From the NCBI GenBank assembly GCA_033856175.1, contig JAWVFK010000015.1:1-64000 (forward strand): DNA of 64,000 bases. The letters are read 5' to 3'. Positions 22,948-31,367 of the stretch are shown piece after piece (position 1 is the first letter of the stretch; every line of letters begins with the position of its first letter). The position numbers and the translations under genes are program-made. The notes beneath the pieces are model-generated. The model searched no databases and had not been told where the DNA came from. It saw only the letters and a program-made list of their open reading frames with translations. Source of the DNA: JAWVFK01 sp033856175. Lineage in GTDB: Bacteria; Actinomycetota; Thermoleophilia; Solirubrobacterales; 70-9.

Positions 22948-25900
22948 GTGGGACGGGTCAAGACGAGAGCGGTAGCGCTTCTGAGCGCAGGGGTTCTGCT
23001 GGCTGGCGGTTTGGCGGGCATCGCTCGGGCTGACGACCCGGCCCTTCCCGTAGACCCAGGCCCAGACCCCAGCGGCCAGGGCGCGTTGATCGATCAGGCG
23101 AGCAGCGATCCCGGCCCCGCCTGCCAGGGTCAGGTCGACAAGAACGGTCTCGGCTCGACCACCCAGGGAGCCGGCTGCGACAACCAATACACACCGATCG
23201 CCAAGGATGGCTCGACGATCAGCTGGGGCCAGTTCGCCGGCGCGGTCTACGGAGGCAAGAGTCGCGGCGACGGCAACTACAACCCCGCGACGACCCTTTC
23301 GCGGGTCCCGATCACGGTCGACTTCTACACGGTCAGCTTCGCCAATACGCACAACGGCCTCGCCGGCGGCGCCCAGTGCAAGGACGAAGCTCCGGCAAAG
23401 ACAGCGGGGGAGTCCGAGGCCGACTACCAGCAGCGGATCACGCCGTTCCTCGACCGCTGCGTACGCGTGCCGGTGATCTACCGCTTCACCGATAACACGG
23501 AGAAGGGACCCTTCTGGGAGGAGGCCTACAGGGGGACGACGCCCGGCTATGTCGGCGCGATCTCCTGGCTCCACAACCTCGACACCAAGGATCACGGGCA
23601 GAGGGCACTGGCCGTCGGCGGTGACTCGACCCCCCGGCCGGAGTGTCCGAAGAGCGAGACCGATCCGCCCTATCCCGATGTCGCCAACGGCAAGCCCGCT
23701 GATTGCGGTGGCTATCCGCGGCGCGAGCCGGCGATACCGACCGCTGCCGGCTGCACAGAGGCGATGGTCGCCGGGACGGCTCAGCCTCCTGACATCAACC
23801 CGAATGGCAGCCCGCCGGACCTCACGGAGGGTGGAACAGCGGTTGTTCCCCACAAGCCAGAGGAGGAGCTGACGCGTTGCGAAGATCAATGGCGGCGCGA
23901 ACACGATCCCGCCGGCAAGGGCCGCGCCTGGCTCTACTCGGACGGCGGATGGCAGGATCTTGGAACCCCCGGCGACGGGCTGCCGCGCGCGATGGCTGGC
24001 GCGACCGCGCTCGACGCCGCTCTCGATGTCCGCAATTGCCAAGGCGCGACAAGTGAGTGCGCGATGGCGGGCGGGCTGCAGCAGATCTGGATGTGGAAGG
24101 ACGGGGAGTTCGACGCGATGCCGTGGAAGCCCGACAGCTCGCCGAATTCTCCGTCGAAGCCGGTCGGATTCACGGGAGGGGCGGGGCAGCCACAAGAGCC
24201 ACATACGGCCACGACACCGCCCTACGGCGTCGAGGGCGCATGCACGACGAGCTGGGCCTGTCAGTGGCACTACCGCATCCGGGCGCTCAAGTTCAGCCCG
24301 AGCGAGCTCGGCGGCGCGACGGCCACGACGGCCGGTTGCTGCACCGAGTCGCCGTCCTTTGAATCGCGCAGCGCGCGTTTGCTCCATCTCGACCGCAACA
24401 GCGGCCGCTGGACGGTGACCTGGCCGGCAACCCTCTTTGGCTGCTCCGGCCCACCGCTGACAGGGGTCCGCACCTGCGGCCCACAGAGGCTTGCCGACAG
24501 CATCTATGCCCTTGCCTTCATGCAACGCACTCAGAGCCCAGTCGCCTCGGTGCTGGCAAGCCCGGGGGGGCCGGAGCGCTCGGGCGAAGCTGCGTCGCGC
24601 ATCTCCGAGGAGTCGTCCGGCTCAGCCACCGGAACCGACAGCGGCGAACCTGCTGCATTACACCTCTCATCGGCCCGGCTCGTGTCGGGCGACGGCGACT
24701 TCCAGGGCCACGGGAAGCCGTTGTACGAGAGAACCGTTCGTCCCTTATTGACTAGTTCTGAGGATTACGCCAACCCGAACGGCCTCATGGACTGGGCGGT
24801 CGGAGGCTTTCGCGGTAGTCAGCGCGCTGCGTCCTACACGACCACCACCCAGCGCATGTTTCGCTTGTTGTTCGGCCTCCAGAATGTCGACGGGCCATAT
24901 CCAATCGCCTGTCCCGATGATGGCTTCCCGAATCAGAACAACGCGACCCGGTGCAAACCGGACCAGAACGTTGCCGACCAGACGAAGTCCGGCTACCTCT
25001 TCTCACTCTCGTCCTACTTCCTCAACGGCTTTGCGTTTGCCGGCACTTCGGGCATTGGCTGGGGTGTCGGCGACCGTGGCGCGATTGAGCGGCTGGCGGG
25101 CAACGACGCGGCGGCGGGGGGGACGGTGCAGCCCGAGAACCGGCCCACCCTCGGTGGACGGAGAAATCCGTCAGCCCCAGCCCATCAGCCGTACGAGTCG
25201 ACGGCGCCGCCGGTGACGGGGAATCCCGGGACCGTTCCTGCCCTTTCCTCCCAGCCATCGCAGCTCCTTTCGACGCCGCGCCTGCAGTCATACGGGGCGC
25301 CCAACCCACAGTCCGAAAGATTCGGGGGTGAAAGCGTCAAGCAGCTCGTGATGAGCCGAGACGGCTCTGATGGCTGGGCAATCGGGCCGTTCAACACGAA
25401 TACCTTCGGATACGGCCAGGCGACGACGCTCTATCGGTTCGAAGGCACCCGTTGGCGACGGTGCAACATCGACTCGGTCGAAGGCGTCATCGCCGCCGAC
25501 CCGGCGTGTGAGGCGCTGCGGCCTCTCAGCCACTACAAGAATGGCGCCCAGCTGAGCGCCATTGCCCGCATCCCGATGGAGTATGGGTCGGACCCGACGA
25601 AGAGCGACGAGTTCGAGGCGATCATGGCGGCCACGGACGCTGACAGACACGCGATCTACCGCTACCAGGATGGTCGCTGGGCGGTCGATCAGGACGCGTC
25701 GAAGCTGATCAAGAGCCCAGTCACCGATATCGCCTTCGCGGGCCCGAATGATGGCTGGATCAGAAGTGACGAGGGTCAGAACGACGCGATCTACCACTTT
25801 GACGGGACGCGGTGGAGTCAGTGCGCCACATTGGGCTTCACCAACACCATGGATCCAGCGGGATGCGCCGACTACAACGGCGTGATTCCGGTCGACGACT

Positions 25901-28900
25901 CCGTCCGCGGCGTGGCGGGGATGCACCTGACAAGTGCGGGCGATCGTCTTTATTTCTACGGCCACCGGCTGGGCGCCGACAAGGCCAACCGGCCGGTCAT
26001 CCTCTACAAGGGCCCCGGTCCCTGTGAGAAGGCGGGCGATGCCGGCTGCTGGCAGCAAGCCTATGACCCGGGCTGCATCCGCCAGGACCAAGATCCGCAG
26101 GACCCGACGAAGAGGAACTGCGTCGCCGACTCCGATCAATCCAAGGTCGGGACGCTGACCTCGCTTTCGGTCGCCGTCGGTCCTAACGGTTCCTATAACG
26201 GCTGGGCGGCCGGACAGTTCAGCGCCCCGGCCACCGCCGCCCGGCTCGAGAAGGGCGCCAAGGAGACGCCATTCCTCCATTCCGATCCCTCAGGGACGAG
26301 CTGGCAGCCGGCTCACGTTGACGATGTAGCTGCCGACTACCTGCTCCCCATGCCTTTGACGCAGACGGGTAACGGTCATGTGCCTGGTGACCCTCCGCAG
26401 ACCGAGGTCGTAGCAGTGCCCGGCCCGGGCGGCAACGGTCGCGTCTTTGCGGAGTTCGCCCGAGCGGAGGGGACCGGGTCAGGCGCCGATCGCCCCGCGG
26501 TCTGGTTCGACCCCGCCGACGGCCACTGGCATGTCCTGCAGACCCCCTTCGTACAGATGGTCCATGGCGACAACCCGCTGGAGCAGGCGGCGGTACAGGC
26601 GCTTGCTCCCGACAACTCCGGCGGGATTTGGCTCGTCGCCGGCCCCGGTCCCTTTGACGTGTCTGACAGTGCCTTCTACCGGTTCTCGGATCGCACGCGA
26701 CCGGAGCTCTTCAAGGAGGTTGCACATCCGTTCAGGGAGTTCGTCAACGCCGCTGCCGGCGGCGGCGATGGCAGCTTCTGGGTAGCGACCAATTCAAACG
26801 TCCTTTATCGCTACGACCGCCAGACCGGTTGGGACAGGATGACGGTCCCGGGCTGGGACCCGGGCCGGATCGTTACGAATCCCTCCCCCGCCAACGCGAT
26901 CGCGATCGGCCCTGACGGCAAGGGTCTCGTGGTCGGCAAGCAGGGGCGCATTGCCGATGTCGGACCGGCGGGAGCGGTTCTCGACCAAGCGGCAGGCATC
27001 CTCTGCTCGAGACAGACACCCGTAAACCAGCCGCCCTGCGGTACCGGCCGCGACCTTCGCGCCGTGTCGGTTGCCCCTGACGGATCGGCGATGGCTGGAG
27101 GAGATGCGCGCGCCCTGCTCTACCGCGACGGCGCCGCCGGGCAGTTCCATGCCGTCCCTCCGCCTCCCACGGCGGTTTACAGCAGCTTCACCGGTGTATC
27201 GATGCCTCAGCCCAACGAGGCCTGGGTCGTCACCGACGCCGGCGAGATCTACGCCGGAGCCCTTAGCGGCGGCAGCTGGAGCTGGACCCGGGAGGACACC
27301 GATCCGTTCGGGGACTCGATCAGCCGTGATGTCAACCGCAAGCAACGCCCCTTGCTCAGCATCGCGATGGATGGCTCAGGGCATGGGTTCGCCGTCGGCG
27401 AGCAGGGAACGATCATCGAGCGGACCGGGCAGGGCACGCCCCCATGGCGTCGCGTGGACGCGGGCCAGCTGGACGACCTCCGCTCGGTCGTGCTTGGACC
27501 CCACGGCAAGGGGGCGCTGATCGGGGGCGACGACGGATTGATTCTGACGCTTGTGAATGGAAGGTTCGAGCAGGCGCACGTTCCCGACCGATACGAGCCG
27601 GTCAACCTTGGTTTTGTCAAGTACGTCTCGAGAGTCGCGGGCCTGGGGCTGCTGGCGGGTACGAAAGAAGGCAGCGTGGAGGCGTGGGCAGTAACGCAGG
27701 TGCCCGTGGCCCAAAACAACCGCACTCCCGAGCCGACGGCGGTCTTGCACTACAGCAGCGATCCCGCGGATCCTCTCCTGGATGGCGGCCACGGACGAGC
27801 GCAGGCCCTCGCCGACACGCCTGTTTCCCCGACAGAAGATCTTTCCTTCGCGGCCTTCGGAAACTCAGGCTGTCAGAACGGCATACCCCACGGCGATCCT
27901 TGCCTGGAGTTGCTTGGATCGAACGAGGCCCACGACCGGACTGCGCTCGAGGTTCGGGACGAGATCCTCGCTCGCCGCGGCAGAGCCGGCGCCCCCGCTT
28001 TTTCGCTGTTCACCGGCGACGTCGGCGACACGGCTGGGAGCGGCACGAAGCATCCCCTTGGAACGCCCCTCGAGAACAGCGTGATCCACGACCGCTGGGC
28101 TGAGTTGATCGCCACCCCGCTTAATCAAGCCGGCGTCCCGATCTATGGCGCGATCGGCGCCAGGGATACCTCACTGGCGTTCACGTGCCAGCCCCCGACA
28201 ATCCCGCAGTATTGCGCCCGTACTCACGAGAGCGGATTGGGCGCGAGCCTCGCCTGGCGCCAGTCGATGGCCGGAATGCCGGCCCCGTGGGGAGCAAATG
28301 GGGCCGCCGCGGCGAGTTCCTCGCGTGGGCTGACCTTTGAGGCCGTCGATACCGGTGGCACCAAACGCGAGCTCGATGACGTCCAGATCGCCGATCCGAC
28401 CAAGGCCCTGGGGGGGACACCGGTCGAGGACCCGACAAAAGCGGCTGGCGACAGAACGCTCCCTGATCCCACGCCTGGCCACTCTCTGGGCGATCGCCAG
28501 GTCACGTCGAGGAATGGTGCTGCCGGCGACAAGACTCTGCCCGGGGATGGTCTCGTCGGCGATCAGACGGTGCGGACCGGCGGCGCCCACACCCACTACG
28601 CGCTCGATGTCAAGCGCGACGGCAAGGCGCTGATGCGCCTCGTCGTCCTCGACACCTCGCTGAAGTCACTCGCAGCCTCGAACGCGAATCAGAACCCGGT
28701 CGAGGAGCAGCTCGGCTGGCTAAAGGACGCCTTGCAGCGCCCGGCGGACGAGCGTGCCGTCGTCCTCACCAACACCCCGACCTACTCCTACGGCCCCGGC
28801 GCCAACACCGACACGCTCACCGAGGGCACGGTCCTCGAATCGATCCTGCTGCAGAACAAGGTCGATCTGGTGGTCGACGGCAGGTTGGGCTGGAACGCCC

Positions 28901-30405
28901 TCTACTGGGCGCTAGCCCCAGGGGTCCACTGGCCCTGTCCCGGCGATACCTACAAGTCTGCGCCACCGCAAGGACTCCCCAGCTGCAACGGCCTCGGCTC
29001 CTCCCAGGCCGACAACGCAGCAGCCAACGCTCAAAAGAGCGCGGCGGAGCTGAGCGGTGGCGGGGTCAGCGCCTCCGGCACCCTTCCGTTCCTCGTCGCC
29101 CACTCAGCCGGCGGCAAGTTCGGGCCCGATGGTCAAGCGCAGGGCTCGGCCACCAGCGGCTTCTGGCGCGGCTACTCGATCGCTCATCTCGACACCCAGA
29201 CGGGTCAGGTCCGGATCGAGCAGCGACCCGTCTATGACTGGATAGGCGTCGGTCCAGCCCCGGGCCAGGGCAACAAGGGCCATGTCCTGCGTCCCAAGCA
29301 GAGCATCACCCTCGCCGGCTATGGCCGCGAGGTTCTCGGCATCGACACCAGCCCCCGCTACGACGAGATCTCCAGCCCGGCGATCACCCACTGCTACGAC
29401 CTCGTCTGGGCCGATCAGGAGAAGCCGTGGCTGCCGCTGAAGGCCGAGGACGCCTCCAAGGAGCAGCTGGCCGGGGCAGCCGGCGCCGGCTGTCGAGCGA
29501 GATTCCTCGGCTCCGCCTCCGCCTCCGCTTCGAATGACAGTGGAGCAGCGAACCCCTGCGACCCCTACGTCTGCCTCGACCCGGCCATCGGTCGCCTCAC
29601 AGACGACCAGCAGGGAAAGATCGAAGCCGGCGATGGCAACGTCAAGCGCACCTTCGCGATCGCGATCCTCTCGGTCAACCAGAAGGTAGCCAGCTACCCG
29701 ATCTCCTTCGAGCCCAGGCCGAGCTTCACGCCTGAGGCACCGCCGCCTCCGCCGCCTCCGGCAAACCCGCCTCCGCCTCCGCCACCGCCGCCACCGCCGA
29801 ACGGCCAGCTGCCACAGATCAACCTGCCCCAGCCGCCGGTGCCGCCGAGCGTGCCGCTGGACGCCGGGCTGGTGCCGCCGCCGCCTCCTGCTGTGCCGCC
29901 GCCCCCGGGCGCATCCAACGCAACTCCGCTGAATCTCTTCCTCAACGGACCGGGGCTCAACATCGCCCCGCAGTCAACGGTGGTGCCCCCGCCGGCGCCC
30001 CCGATCCAGCCCGCTCCCCCGGGTGGTGCCCGCAAGGAGGCGCGCCAGAAGCAGGCGGCTACGCAGGACTCGGGGGCAGGGACGGACCAGCAGGCGCCCG
30101 AGGCGATGGAGAACCGCGGCGATCAGGCTCCCGGTCCGCCGGGTACCGGCGATGCGGCGATGACTCGCCACGACCCCAACGCGTTCAGCCGCCGCGATGG
30201 CGCCGCGCCGGGCCAATCGTTCACCCCGCTCGCCCACCACGGCCAGCCCTCGGCCTGGGCCCGTGACCTGCAGTGGGGTGGCGGCCTCACCCTGATGGCG
30301 CTGGTGCTCGCCTTCGGCTGGATCACGGTCCGTCCGACTCCCCGGCGCCGCGAGCCGGAGCTGCCCGCGCCCGCCTGGGTGCGGTCGCGCGACCGCCGGT
30401 TCTAA
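22948..30405 (+). CDS. Giant secreted, membrane-anchored protein with beta-propeller-like repeats and degenerate phosphoesterase domain
   Basis: 2485 residues. Signal peptide at 1-~30 (ALLSAGVLLAGGLAGIARA). Residues ~100-1600 are rich in propeller-like strands (GKGLVVGKQGRIADVG; GHGFAVGEQGTIIERTG; GKGALIGGDDGLIL). Residues ~1630-2060 look like a calcineurin-type phosphoesterase (FTGDVGD, IYGAIGARD, EEQLGWLKDAL, VVLTNTP, DLVVDGRLGWN), but the usual GNH, HxP and GHxH histidines are replaced, so it is probably inactive. A low-complexity DPTKA/GDxT insert lies near 1815-1880. A Pro-rich linker (from ~2265), one membrane helix (~2443-2457) and an Arg tail close it. Codon use in 24-28 kb looks less GC3-biased than neighbours. 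The paralogue's end is at 1-917. Confidence 0.85.
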   Translation: MGRVKTRAVALLSAGVLLAGGLAGIARADDPALPVDPGPDPSGQGALIDQASSDPGPACQGQVDKNGLGSTTQGAGCDNQYTPIAKDGSTISWGQFAGAVYGGKSRGDGNYNPATTLSRVPITVDFYTVSFANTHNGLAGGAQCKDEAPAKTAGESEADYQQRITPFLDRCVRVPVIYRFTDNTEKGPFWEEAYRGTTPGYVGAISWLHNLDTKDHGQRALAVGGDSTPRPECPKSETDPPYPDVANGKPADCGGYPRREPAIPTAAGCTEAMVAGTAQPPDINPNGSPPDLTEGGTAVVPHKPEEELTRCEDQWRREHDPAGKGRAWLYSDGGWQDLGTPGDGLPRAMAGATALDAALDVRNCQGATSECAMAGGLQQIWMWKDGEFDAMPWKPDSSPNSPSKPVGFTGGAGQPQEPHTATTPPYGVEGACTTSWACQWHYRIRALKFSPSELGGATATTAGCCTESPSFESRSARLLHLDRNSGRWTVTWPATLFGCSGPPLTGVRTCGPQRLADSIYALAFMQRTQSPVASVLASPGGPERSGEAASRISEESSGSATGTDSGEPAALHLSSARLVSGDGDFQGHGKPLYERTVRPLLTSSEDYANPNGLMDWAVGGFRGSQRAASYTTTTQRMFRLLFGLQNVDGPYPIACPDDGFPNQNNATRCKPDQNVADQTKSGYLFSLSSYFLNGFAFAGTSGIGWGVGDRGAIERLAGNDAAAGGTVQPENRPTLGGRRNPSAPAHQPYESTAPPVTGNPGTVPALSSQPSQLLSTPRLQSYGAPNPQSERFGGESVKQLVMSRDGSDGWAIGPFNTNTFGYGQATTLYRFEGTRWRRCNIDSVEGVIAADPACEALRPLSHYKNGAQLSAIARIPMEYGSDPTKSDEFEAIMAATDADRHAIYRYQDGRWAVDQDASKLIKSPVTDIAFAGPNDGWIRSDEGQNDAIYHFDGTRWSQCATLGFTNTMDPAGCADYNGVIPVDDSVRGVAGMHLTSAGDRLYFYGHRLGADKANRPVILYKGPGPCEKAGDAGCWQQAYDPGCIRQDQDPQDPTKRNCVADSDQSKVGTLTSLSVAVGPNGSYNGWAAGQFSAPATAARLEKGAKETPFLHSDPSGTSWQPAHVDDVAADYLLPMPLTQTGNGHVPGDPPQTEVVAVPGPGGNGRVFAEFARAEGTGSGADRPAVWFDPADGHWHVLQTPFVQMVHGDNPLEQAAVQALAPDNSGGIWLVAGPGPFDVSDSAFYRFSDRTRPELFKEVAHPFREFVNAAAGGGDGSFWVATNSNVLYRYDRQTGWDRMTVPGWDPGRIVTNPSPANAIAIGPDGKGLVVGKQGRIADVGPAGAVLDQAAGILCSRQTPVNQPPCGTGRDLRAVSVAPDGSAMAGGDARALLYRDGAAGQFHAVPPPPTAVYSSFTGVSMPQPNEAWVVTDAGEIYAGALSGGSWSWTREDTDPFGDSISRDVNRKQRPLLSIAMDGSGHGFAVGEQGTIIERTGQGTPPWRRVDAGQLDDLRSVVLGPHGKGALIGGDDGLILTLVNGRFEQAHVPDRYEPVNLGFVKYVSRVAGLGLLAGTKEGSVEAWAVTQVPVAQNNRTPEPTAVLHYSSDPADPLLDGGHGRAQALADTPVSPTEDLSFAAFGNSGCQNGIPHGDPCLELLGSNEAHDRTALEVRDEILARRGRAGAPAFSLFTGDVGDTAGSGTKHPLGTPLENSVIHDRWAELIATPLNQAGVPIYGAIGARDTSLAFTCQPPTIPQYCARTHESGLGASLAWRQSMAGMPAPWGANGAAAASSSRGLTFEAVDTGGTKRELDDVQIADPTKALGGTPVEDPTKAAGDRTLPDPTPGHSLGDRQVTSRNGAAGDKTLPGDGLVGDQTVRTGGAHTHYALDVKRDGKALMRLVVLDTSLKSLAASNANQNPVEEQLGWLKDALQRPADERAVVLTNTPTYSYGPGANTDTLTEGTVLESILLQNKVDLVVDGRLGWNALYWALAPGVHWPCPGDTYKSAPPQGLPSCNGLGSSQADNAAANAQKSAAELSGGGVSASGTLPFLVAHSAGGKFGPDGQAQGSATSGFWRGYSIAHLDTQTGQVRIEQRPVYDWIGVGPAPGQGNKGHVLRPKQSITLAGYGREVLGIDTSPRYDEISSPAITHCYDLVWADQEKPWLPLKAEDASKEQLAGAAGAGCRARFLGSASASASNDSGAANPCDPYVCLDPAIGRLTDDQQGKIEAGDGNVKRTFAIAILSVNQKVASYPISFEPRPSFTPEAPPPPPPPANPPPPPPPPPPPNGQLPQINLPQPPVPPSVPLDAGLVPPPPPAVPPPPGASNATPLNLFLNGPGLNIAPQSTVVPPPAPPIQPAPPGGARKEARQKQAATQDSGAGTDQQAPEAMENRGDQAPGPPGTGDAAMTRHDPNAFSRRDGAAPGQSFTPLAHHGQPSAWARDLQWGGGLTLMALVLAFGWITVRPTPRRREPELPAPAWVRSRDRRF
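29499..29540 (+). repeat. 42-bp dispersed-type repeat embedded in frame (copy 2)
   Basis: It runs from GAGATTCCTCGGCTCC to GAATGACAG and has the same length and position as copy 1 (26-67). The middle has changed to CCGCCTCCGCCTCCGC, encoding SASASAS where copy 1 encodes a different string. Confidence 0.5.
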
Positions 30406-30443
30406 CCAGTCACCGCCCAGTCATCGCCACGGCTGAGCCGGGG

Positions 30444-30449
30444 TACCCT
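30444..30449 (+). promoter_or_regulatory. -10 box TACCCT for leaderless MNT-HEPN gene
   Basis: TANNNT 6 nt before ATG 30456, in the 50-bp gap after the giant gene. Confidence 0.4.
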
Positions 30450-30455
30450 GGGGCG

Positions 30456-31250
30456 ATGCTGACACTGGCGACGACATCGCTGCGCGAGGTCGAGCGGGAA
30501 CGGCTCGAGACCTTCGTCGAGCTGCTGAAACGGGACCTCGGCGATCGGCTGCTCGCCGTCTGGCTCTACGGCTCGCGCGCCCGCGGCGAGGCGCCCGGGG
30601 GGGAGGATTCCGACGTCGACCTGCTTGTACTGACGGAAGATGCATCGAGGGACCGCAAGCGTGTCGGAGATCTCGCCTGGCAGGCCGGCGATGGATCGCG
30701 TCGCGGCACCGTCGAGCTGTCGCCTACCGTCGGCGATCTCGACTGGCTGGCCGAGCGGCGTTCGATCGAGGCCTTCTTCATCAAGGAGGTCGATCGCGAC
30801 AAGGTGGTGCTCTTCGGCGATTCGTTCGACGCCGTCGGACTCGACGTTCCACCGCCGTCAATCGAACCGGGCCGCATGAGCCCACGCTCGCAGGAGTACT
30901 TCGACATGGCGCGGTCGCGCCTGAGGACCGCGCGAATGGTCTTCGAGGACGACGATTACCCGGTGACCATCAGCCTGGCTTACTACTCGATGCTCTACGC
31001 GGCCCGCGCTGCCCTCAGCGAGGAAGACCTCTTTGCCAAGACTCACACCGGCGTCTGGAACGTCCTCCGCACCGCCCTCGTCGAGGCGGGGCGATTCCCG
31101 GCCGAGCTCCAAGAGGCCGGCCAGGGCGCCCAGCAACTCCGCTGGGACGCCGACTACGCCGCCCGCGACTTCAGCCGCGAGCAGGCCGAGGCGCTGCTGC
31201 GCAGCGCCGAGCGGTTCCTGGAAGCGGTGGAAACGCTGGCGGCCGGGTAA
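30456..31250 (+). CDS. Single-chain MNT nucleotidyltransferase-HEPN fusion
   Basis: 264 residues. Residues ~20-150 form a minimal nucleotidyltransferase with the signature LYGSRARGEA (~38-47) and DSDVDLLVL (~53-61), the G-S and D-x-D catalytic pair. Residues ~155-260 match the UPF0332-type HEPN domain: EYFDMARSRLRTARMVFEDDDY, the SLAYYSMLYAARAAL helix, KTHTGVWNVL, and DADYAARDFSREQAEALLRSAERFL. In MNT-HEPN modules the two are normally separate genes, with HEPN as RNase toxin and MNT as AMP-adding antitoxin. Here one chain carries both. ATG 30456 is favoured by the TACCCT box. Confidence 0.85.
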   Translation: MLTLATTSLREVERERLETFVELLKRDLGDRLLAVWLYGSRARGEAPGGEDSDVDLLVLTEDASRDRKRVGDLAWQAGDGSRRGTVELSPTVGDLDWLAERRSIEAFFIKEVDRDKVVLFGDSFDAVGLDVPPPSIEPGRMSPRSQEYFDMARSRLRTARMVFEDDDYPVTISLAYYSMLYAARAALSEEDLFAKTHTGVWNVLRTALVEAGRFPAELQEAGQGAQQLRWDADYAARDFSREQAEALLRSAERFLEAVETLAAG

Positions 31251-31310
31251 CGTGCCGCATATGGCCTTGTCTGGGGCGCCCGCCCCGCTGCTAGCCTGAC
31301 CCCGTCGCCG

Positions 31311-31367
31311 ATGGACGACGACCGACCTCCTAGTCCCAGGCCGCCCTCGCGGCGGCCCCTCGCATGA
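31311..31367 (+). CDS. Proline-rich leader peptide (uORF), 18 residues
   Basis: The ORF encodes MDDDRPPSPRPPSRRPLA. Its stop overlaps the start of the CNNM/CBS gene as ATGA (31364-31367), so ribosomes finishing it could restart on the main gene. Pro-Pro pairs and the TAGCCT box 13 nt upstream are suggestive. It might be chance, as it has no SD. Confidence 0.35.
   Translation: MDDDRPPSPRPPSRRPLA

Noticed and set aside
29740..29930. CCG/CCT-rich tract considered as a DNA tandem repeat or array
   Set aside because: It is the proline-rich linker coding region with irregular codon choice; no regular repeat-spacer structure exists. No CRISPR array was found anywhere.
30273..30455. Upstream extension of the MNT-HEPN frame into the giant gene
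   Set aside because: It overlaps the coding end of the giant protein in another frame; ATG 30456 with a TACCCT box and the start of homology fit better.
31274..31288. GGGGCG/CGCCCC hairpin after the MNT-HEPN gene as a terminator
   Set aside because: A loop of only ~2 nt and no T-run; such short GC palindromes are expected by chance at this composition.
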